NCBI GenBank assembly: GCA_958446555.1
Contig: CAUCWU010000007.1
Location: 1-19,469 of the forward strand
Origin: an uncultured Lachnospiraceae bacterium
GTDB taxonomy: Bacteria > Bacillota > Clostridia > Lachnospirales > Lachnospiraceae
DNA length: 19,469 nucleotides
Direction of reading: 5' to 3'
Shown: positions 15,483-19,469 of the stretch, in pieces
Position numbering within the stretch: position 1 is the stretch's first letter
How the letters are laid out: every line of letters starts with the position of its first letter
Made by a program: the position numbers and the translations under genes
Notes under the pieces: model-generated
The model's database searches: none
Seen by the model: only the letters and a program-made list of their open reading frames with translations
Told to the model about the DNA's origin: nothing

Positions 15483-17078
15483 ATGGGATATTATGTTAAT
15501 CCATCAGCAGAAAGTTTTGCGGCGATTGCAAGGAGCAAGACATATGTAGATAAGACTGGGTTAATCGAGTATATGAATACAGTTGTACAGACAGATCGTA
15601 TGTTAGTCTGCTCAAGCAGACCAAGAAGATTCGGAAAATCATTTGCAGCAAAAATGCTTGCGGCATACTATTCAAGAGGTGCAGATTCAAAAGATATTTT
15701 TCAAAATCTGAAAATTGGAAAAGAAACAAAATGCGAGCATCAAAATCAATACGATGTCATTTTTCTTGATATCACGCTTTTTCTTTCGATTGCGGATACT
15801 CCGGATCTTGTGGTAAAGGAAATTCAAAAAGATATAATTCAAGAGCTAAAATCAGAGTTTCCAGAAGCAATTCATGATGAAACAGAGTCCTTATTAAAAG
15901 CATTGATGCAGATTCACTCAGCTACAAAACGTAAGTTTTTCATCATTATTGATGAGTGGGATGCATTGTTTCGAGAAGCAAAACAGGATACAACTATTCA
16001 ACGAGAATATATACAGTTGTTGCGCAGCTTATTCAAAAACAATGTGACGCCTCAGATCATCGCAGGTGCGTATATGACAGGTATTTTGCCTATAAAAAAA
16101 TATGGAACACAGTCAGCTTTAACGGATTTTCGCGAATATACAATGTTAGAGCCAGGACCACTTGCGCCGTTTGTTGGTTTTACACAGGTGGAAGTTAAGA
16201 GACTTTGCGAAGAATATCCGCTTGATTTTGATCAGGCTCAGAAATGGTATGATGGATATATATTTGAACAAGCAGGGCATATCTATAGCCCAAATTCGAT
16301 TATAGAAGCCATTCAAAATAAGAGTTTTGCAAACTATTGGACGCAGACAGAAACTTATGAGTCGCTTATGACATATATTGACTTGAATTTCGATGGACTA
16401 AAAGATTCTGTAATTGACATGATCGGAGGAATGCGGTGTAAGGTTGATGTTGGCTCCTTCCAGAATGATATGACCTCTCTTAGGAGTAAGGATGATGTAC
16501 TGACATTGTTTGTTCATCTGGGATATTTGGCATATGATAGAAAAACGCGGGAAGTATTTATCCCAAATGAAGAGATTCGAGAGGAATTTATTCGTTCAAT
16601 AAAAAATGGAAGCAGAAAAGAATTGGTTAAGGCAGTAGAATTGTCAGATAAGTTGCTCCGTGCGACAATCAATAAGGATGAGTCAACGGTTGCAGAGATT
16701 ATAGGAGAGGCACATCAGGCAAATACTTCTCCAAAATTTTACAATAATGAGCAGGCATTACGCAGTGTTGTTATAATGGCATATTTGAGTAGTGTAGATG
16801 ATTATATCCGTTTTGAAGAATTAGCAAGTGGAAAAGGATATATTGACTTATTATTTTTACCAGCATTGCAATCATCAAAGCCGGCACTTATAATCGAGCT
16901 TAAGTGGAATAAGAGTGCAGAAAAAGCAGTACAGCAGGAACAGGATCAGCAGTATTGGAAATTTGCAAAGCAGTTTCGATACAAAGGGAAAATACTGTTA
17001 GTCGGAATTAACTATAATTCGAAAACCAAAAAACATACTTGCAAAATTAAAGAAATTGAGTCTTTAGAAAAAAATTAG
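15483..17078 (+). CDS. AAA-ATPase-like protein with PD-(D/E)XK nuclease-fold C-terminus
   Basis: Protein of the AAA-ATPase-like plus PD-(D/E)XK (superfamily 9) family that is greatly expanded in gut anaerobes and has no established function. The 531 aa fit the family length. Visible: the N-terminal FAAIARSKTYVDKTGLI segment, a P-loop variant SSRPRRFGKSFAAK with GKS at 51-53, a Walker B-like FIIIDEWDALF with DEWD at 157-160, and a C-terminal nuclease-type core with Asp455 (GYIDLLF) and Glu472-x-Lys474 (IIELKW). Both the ATPase and nuclease signatures look intact. GGAAGGAG precedes ATG 15483 by 10 nt. Its stop is only 17 nt before yqeC with no terminator, so the selenium-molybdenum genes may be transcribed from its promoter. 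Any part in defence, or any molecular role, is not shown. Confidence 0.85.
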   Translation: MGYYVNPSAESFAAIARSKTYVDKTGLIEYMNTVVQTDRMLVCSSRPRRFGKSFAAKMLAAYYSRGADSKDIFQNLKIGKETKCEHQNQYDVIFLDITLFLSIADTPDLVVKEIQKDIIQELKSEFPEAIHDETESLLKALMQIHSATKRKFFIIIDEWDALFREAKQDTTIQREYIQLLRSLFKNNVTPQIIAGAYMTGILPIKKYGTQSALTDFREYTMLEPGPLAPFVGFTQVEVKRLCEEYPLDFDQAQKWYDGYIFEQAGHIYSPNSIIEAIQNKSFANYWTQTETYESLMTYIDLNFDGLKDSVIDMIGGMRCKVDVGSFQNDMTSLRSKDDVLTLFVHLGYLAYDRKTREVFIPNEEIREEFIRSIKNGSRKELVKAVELSDKLLRATINKDESTVAEIIGEAHQANTSPKFYNNEQALRSVVIMAYLSSVDDYIRFEELASGKGYIDLLFLPALQSSKPALIIELKWNKSAEKAVQQEQDQQYWKFAKQFRYKGKILLVGINYNSKTKKHTCKIKEIESLEKN

Positions 17079-17095
17079 GGCTAATAGGTACAAAA

Positions 17096-17872
17096 ATGAC
17101 TAGCAGATTTTATCAATATTGTAAATCGAATATAAAGCAAAAAAAAATCCAAGAAGTATCAATAAAGACTGCTTTTACCTTTCTGGCCAAAGGAAAACAT
17201 ATTGTTTCGTTTGTTGGAGCAGGAGGAAAAAGTTCTCTTATTGACGCAATTGCAAAGTGGAGCAGCAATCAGGGAAAAAAAGTGCTTGTGACGACTACAA
17301 CTCATATTTTCAGACCGCAGGATGAATTTTTAGCAGATAACAAAAAGCAGCTTAATGAGATTTGGAAGATGGGACATTGGGCGGTGATTGGAGCAACTGA
17401 GGAAAAAGATCAGCAAAAATTAAAGATGCCAGATATTGACTGGATGAGACAGGCAATGGAGCTTTCTGACCTTGTACTTATTGAGGCTGATGGCTCAAAG
17501 CGTTTGCCGTGTAAAGTGCCAGTTGATCATGAGCCTGTACTTTTGCCAGAGTCAGATATAGTGGTGGCTGTTTTGGGGCTTTCAGCCTTAGGGCGTTCAC
17601 TTAAAGAGTGCTGTTTTCGACTGGAAAAAGCAAAAAAGCTATTGTCAGCGGATGAAAATCATTTATTGATAGAAAAAGATATGGCAGCGATTTTATTATC
17701 TGATCAGGGGCTGCGAAAAGATGTAGGAGACAGAAGATACATTGCCGTCTTAAACCAGTGTGATGACAGTATTGTGCGAGAAAGTGCAGAACAGATTGGA
17801 GAAATGTTAATCAATTCAACCAGACAGAATAGTGAAACTATAGAAAAAATAGTATTTGCAAAACTGCAGTGA
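17096..17872 (+). CDS. yqeC: Selenium cofactor biosynthesis protein YqeC
   Basis: Member of the YqeC family, genetically linked to maturation of selenium-dependent molybdenum hydroxylases, where selenium is a labile cofactor and not selenocysteine. Its reaction is not established. The 258-aa protein has a glycine-rich nucleotide-binding-type loop GAGGKSS at 41-47, a VTTTTH strand (about 65-70) and the family signature EADGSKRLP at 130-138. The chosen ATG 17096 has a modest AGG 7 nt upstream and gives about 33 residues before the conserved IVSFVGAGGKSS, longer and more Lys-rich than I expect for the family; no other in-frame ATG lies in this part. A run of nine A residues (17139-17147) falls in this stretch. 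It lies 17 nt after the AAA-ATPase-like gene and 53 nt before moaC. Confidence 0.87.
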   Translation: MTSRFYQYCKSNIKQKKIQEVSIKTAFTFLAKGKHIVSFVGAGGKSSLIDAIAKWSSNQGKKVLVTTTTHIFRPQDEFLADNKKQLNEIWKMGHWAVIGATEEKDQQKLKMPDIDWMRQAMELSDLVLIEADGSKRLPCKVPVDHEPVLLPESDIVVAVLGLSALGRSLKECCFRLEKAKKLLSADENHLLIEKDMAAILLSDQGLRKDVGDRRYIAVLNQCDDSIVRESAEQIGEMLINSTRQNSETIEKIVFAKLQ

Positions 17873-17925
17873 ATATGGCAAACTAGTCAATAGACTATAA
17901 ACCATTTTTGGGGGAGATATAAACG

Positions 17926-18405
17926 ATGAGTGGATTTACACATTTTGATCAAAAAGGAAATGCCGTGATGGTGGATGTGCATGAAAAGGCAGATACATAT
18001 CGGGTAGCTGTTGCTACGGGAACAATCACTGTGAATGAGGAAGTTTTTCAGGCTATTACTAATCATACGGCAAAAAAAGGTGATGTGCTTGGAATAGCCA
18101 GAATTGCAGGCATTATGGGTGCGAAAAAAAATTCAGAGCTGATTCCGTTGTGCCACATTATTGCATTGACAGACTGCGAGATTTCTTTTGAGTTAGATGA
18201 AAAGCATCGCCAAATTAAGGCAACATGTAAGACCTCCTGTATCGGAAAAACAGGAGTGGAGATGGAAGCTATGACGGGCGTTAGTGTTGCACTGCTGACA
18301 ATTTATGATATGTGCAAAGCTATGGATCGCGGCATGGAAATATCAGGGATTCATCTAGTGGAAAAATCTGGCGGCAAAAGCGGTCATTATAAAGCTGAAA
18401 AATAA
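17926..18405 (+). CDS. moaC: Cyclic pyranopterin monophosphate synthase
   Basis: Second step of molybdopterin synthesis: it converts the cyclohydro-GTP product of MoaA into cyclic pyranopterin monophosphate. Length is 159 aa, normal for MoaC, and the numbering matches E. coli MoaC as I recall it: Lys51, His77, Asp128 and Lys131 are all in place, with MVDVHEK at 15-21, SELIPLCH at 70-77 and KTGVEMEAMTGVSVALLTIYD around 108-128. The Pro that normally follows His77 (LCHP) is Ile here. ATG 17926 follows GGGGGAG at 17910-17916. moaA is not in the window. The neighbours yqeC, mogA and selD point to molybdenum-cofactor supply for a selenium-dependent hydroxylase. Confidence 0.95.
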   Translation: MSGFTHFDQKGNAVMVDVHEKADTYRVAVATGTITVNEEVFQAITNHTAKKGDVLGIARIAGIMGAKKNSELIPLCHIIALTDCEISFELDEKHRQIKATCKTSCIGKTGVEMEAMTGVSVALLTIYDMCKAMDRGMEISGIHLVEKSGGKSGHYKAEK

Positions 18406-18440
18406 GCAGCGATAAAAAAGCAAATTAGAAAGGCACTGCA

Positions 18441-18956
18441 ATGGAACAAAAAAAACATAATCAAAAATATAGAGTAGGAATTGTAACTCTTAGTGATAAA
18501 GGTTTTAAAGGCGAGCGAGAGGATTTAAGCGGTCCAAAGATCAAGTCACTTCTTCCTACAGAAAAGTATGAAGTGGTATCATATTGCATTTTACCAGATG
18601 ATCAAAATGTAATCGAAAAAGAGCTTTGTCGATTAGCAGATGAAGAACAATGTGCTCTTGTACTGACAACAGGCGGCACTGGTTTTTCTAAAAGAGATGT
18701 GACACCAGAGGCAACGCTTGCTGTGGCTGATCGTAATGCACCGGGAATTGCAGAGGCAATACGCGCCTATAGCTTGACTATCACACCGCGCGCCATGTTA
18801 AGTCGTGGAGCTAGTGTTATTCGTAAGCAGACGCTTATTGTGAATCTGCCGGGAAGCCCAAAGGCAGTTGAGGAGAGTCTTACTTACATATTGGATTCAA
18901 TGTCTCATGGACTTGATATTCTTTTAGGAACAGCATTTGAATGTGCCAGAAAATAA
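18441..18956 (+). CDS. mogA: Molybdopterin adenylyltransferase (MogA/MoaB family)
   Basis: Predicted to adenylate molybdopterin before molybdenum insertion. The 171-aa protein is a stand-alone MoCF domain: VGIVTLSDKG at 12-21, the nucleotide/pterin loop TTGGTGFSKRDVTPE at 76-90 with Asp86, PRAMLSRGASVIR at 116-128 and NLPGSPKAVEESL at 135-147. MogA and MoaB proteins share these features, and moaB is an equally usable name. ATG 18441 follows AGAAAGG by 7 nt. It lies 35 nt after moaC and 15 nt before selD, so these genes are probably one transcript. Confidence 0.88.
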   Translation: MEQKKHNQKYRVGIVTLSDKGFKGEREDLSGPKIKSLLPTEKYEVVSYCILPDDQNVIEKELCRLADEEQCALVLTTGGTGFSKRDVTPEATLAVADRNAPGIAEAIRAYSLTITPRAMLSRGASVIRKQTLIVNLPGSPKAVEESLTYILDSMSHGLDILLGTAFECARK

Positions 18957-18971
18957 AGAAAGTGTGCCAAT

Positions 18972-19469
18972 ATGAGTGAAAAAGAAATTATATTTTGCAA
19001 AAGCGGCGGCTGTACGGCAAAGCTTGGAGCTGGTGTGCTGGAGCATATTTTGGAACGACTTCCAAAAGGACAAAAAGATGAAAATCTGCTTGTAGGCTAT
19101 GACAGCAGTGATGATGCGGCAGTTTATAAGCTTAATGATTATCAGGCATTTGTGCAGACACTAGATTTTTTTCCGCCTATGGTGGAAGATCCTTACCTGT
19201 TTGGACAGATAGCAGCAACAAATGCTTTAAGTGATATATATGCTATGGGCGGTGATGTAAAAACTGCACTAAATATCGTCTGCTTTCCTGAATCAATGGA
19301 TTTAAATATACTTGGAAAGATTCTTCAGGGCGGTGCAGAGAAGGTACAGGAAGCAGGCGGAAGTCTCGCCGGCGGCCATTCAATTGCTGACAGTGATGTT
19401 AAATATGGATTGTCAGTTACGGGTGTAGTTAATCCGAAAAAAATCTGGAAAAACAATGGTGCAAAATCT
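18972..19469 (+). CDS. selD: Selenide, water dikinase (3' truncated by window end)
   Basis: Selenophosphate synthetase, which makes selenophosphate from selenide and ATP as the selenium donor for selenoproteins, selenouridine and the labile selenium cofactor. 166 residues are visible of a family length near 345. The active-site segment is SGGCTAKLG with Cys14 and Lys17, equivalent to Cys17 and Lys20 of E. coli SelD, so this is the cysteine form; the codon is TGT and no in-frame TGA occurs. Other hallmarks are DSSDDAAVY (44-52), QTLDFFPPMVEDPYLFG (62-78), ATNALSDIYAMGG (82-94) and GGHSIAD. The ribosome binding site before ATG 18972 is weak (AAGAAAG). It follows mogA by 15 nt, and its product would be the selenium source for the YqeC-linked pathway. 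Confidence 0.95.
   Translation, partial: MSEKEIIFCKSGGCTAKLGAGVLEHILERLPKGQKDENLLVGYDSSDDAAVYKLNDYQAFVQTLDFFPPMVEDPYLFGQIAATNALSDIYAMGGDVKTALNIVCFPESMDLNILGKILQGGAEKVQEAGGSLAGGHSIADSDVKYGLSVTGVVNPKKIWKNNGAKS

Noticed and set aside
15483..17078. AAA/nuclease-fold gene as part of a defence island
   Set aside because: The domains alone would allow it, but no toxin, restriction, retron, CRISPR or phage gene is nearby; its neighbours are metabolic and regulatory.
18972..19040. Selenocysteine codon in selD
   Set aside because: The active-site codon is TGT and no in-frame TGA is present in the visible part.

Overview
The window looks like a chromosomal segment of an anaerobic low-to-moderate GC Firmicute, most likely a gut Lachnospiraceae-type clostridium. 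The basis is the AGGAGG-type ribosome binding sites, a T-box in front of pheST, a DUF624/YesL protein beside carbohydrate genes, a sigma-70/membrane-protein pair of the clostridial type, an AAA-ATPase-like/PD-(D/E)XK protein, and a selenium/molybdenum maturation cluster. The genus cannot be fixed by eye. No rRNA, tRNA, CRISPR array, transposase or phage gene was seen.

Layout. (1) 1-3680: a 5'-truncated heparinase II/III-type polysaccharide lyase followed by a GH88-type unsaturated glucuronyl hydrolase; together they would cleave a uronic-acid polysaccharide or oligosaccharide and then remove the unsaturated sugar. A bidirectional terminator follows, then a convergent yesL-like (DUF624) membrane protein gene. 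(2) 4658-5515: a carbon-nitrogen hydrolase divergent from yesL, ending in a hairpin-rich convergent junction. (3) 5633-7141 (minus): a lipoprotein polysaccharide deacetylase with cell-wall-binding-like repeats and a Ser/Thr/Gln/Glu-rich tail, divergent from a membrane diguanylate cyclase (7354-9228). (4) 9256-13262: promoter, complete tRNA-Phe T-box leader (specifier UUC), pheS, pheT and terminator. (5) 13554-15316: a small sigma-70-family factor whose stop overlaps the start of a two-TM membrane protein, a likely anti-sigma factor with a DUF2500-like C-terminus. (6) 15337-17078: a 60-nt inverted repeat whose right arm contains the -35 box of the next gene, then an AAA-ATPase-like/PD-(D/E)XK protein. 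(7) 17096-19469: yqeC, moaC, mogA/moaB and the start of selD (cysteine form, cut by the window end). This is a molybdopterin plus labile-selenium maturation module of the kind associated with selenium-dependent molybdenum hydroxylases.

Most genes have recognisable families. The points most worth a second look are the inverted repeat/promoter overlap, the AAA/nuclease-fold gene directly ahead of the selenium-molybdenum genes, the duplicated T-box terminator arm upstream of pheS, and the sigma/DUF2500-like pair. I saw no clear evidence of a wholly new defence or mobile system.
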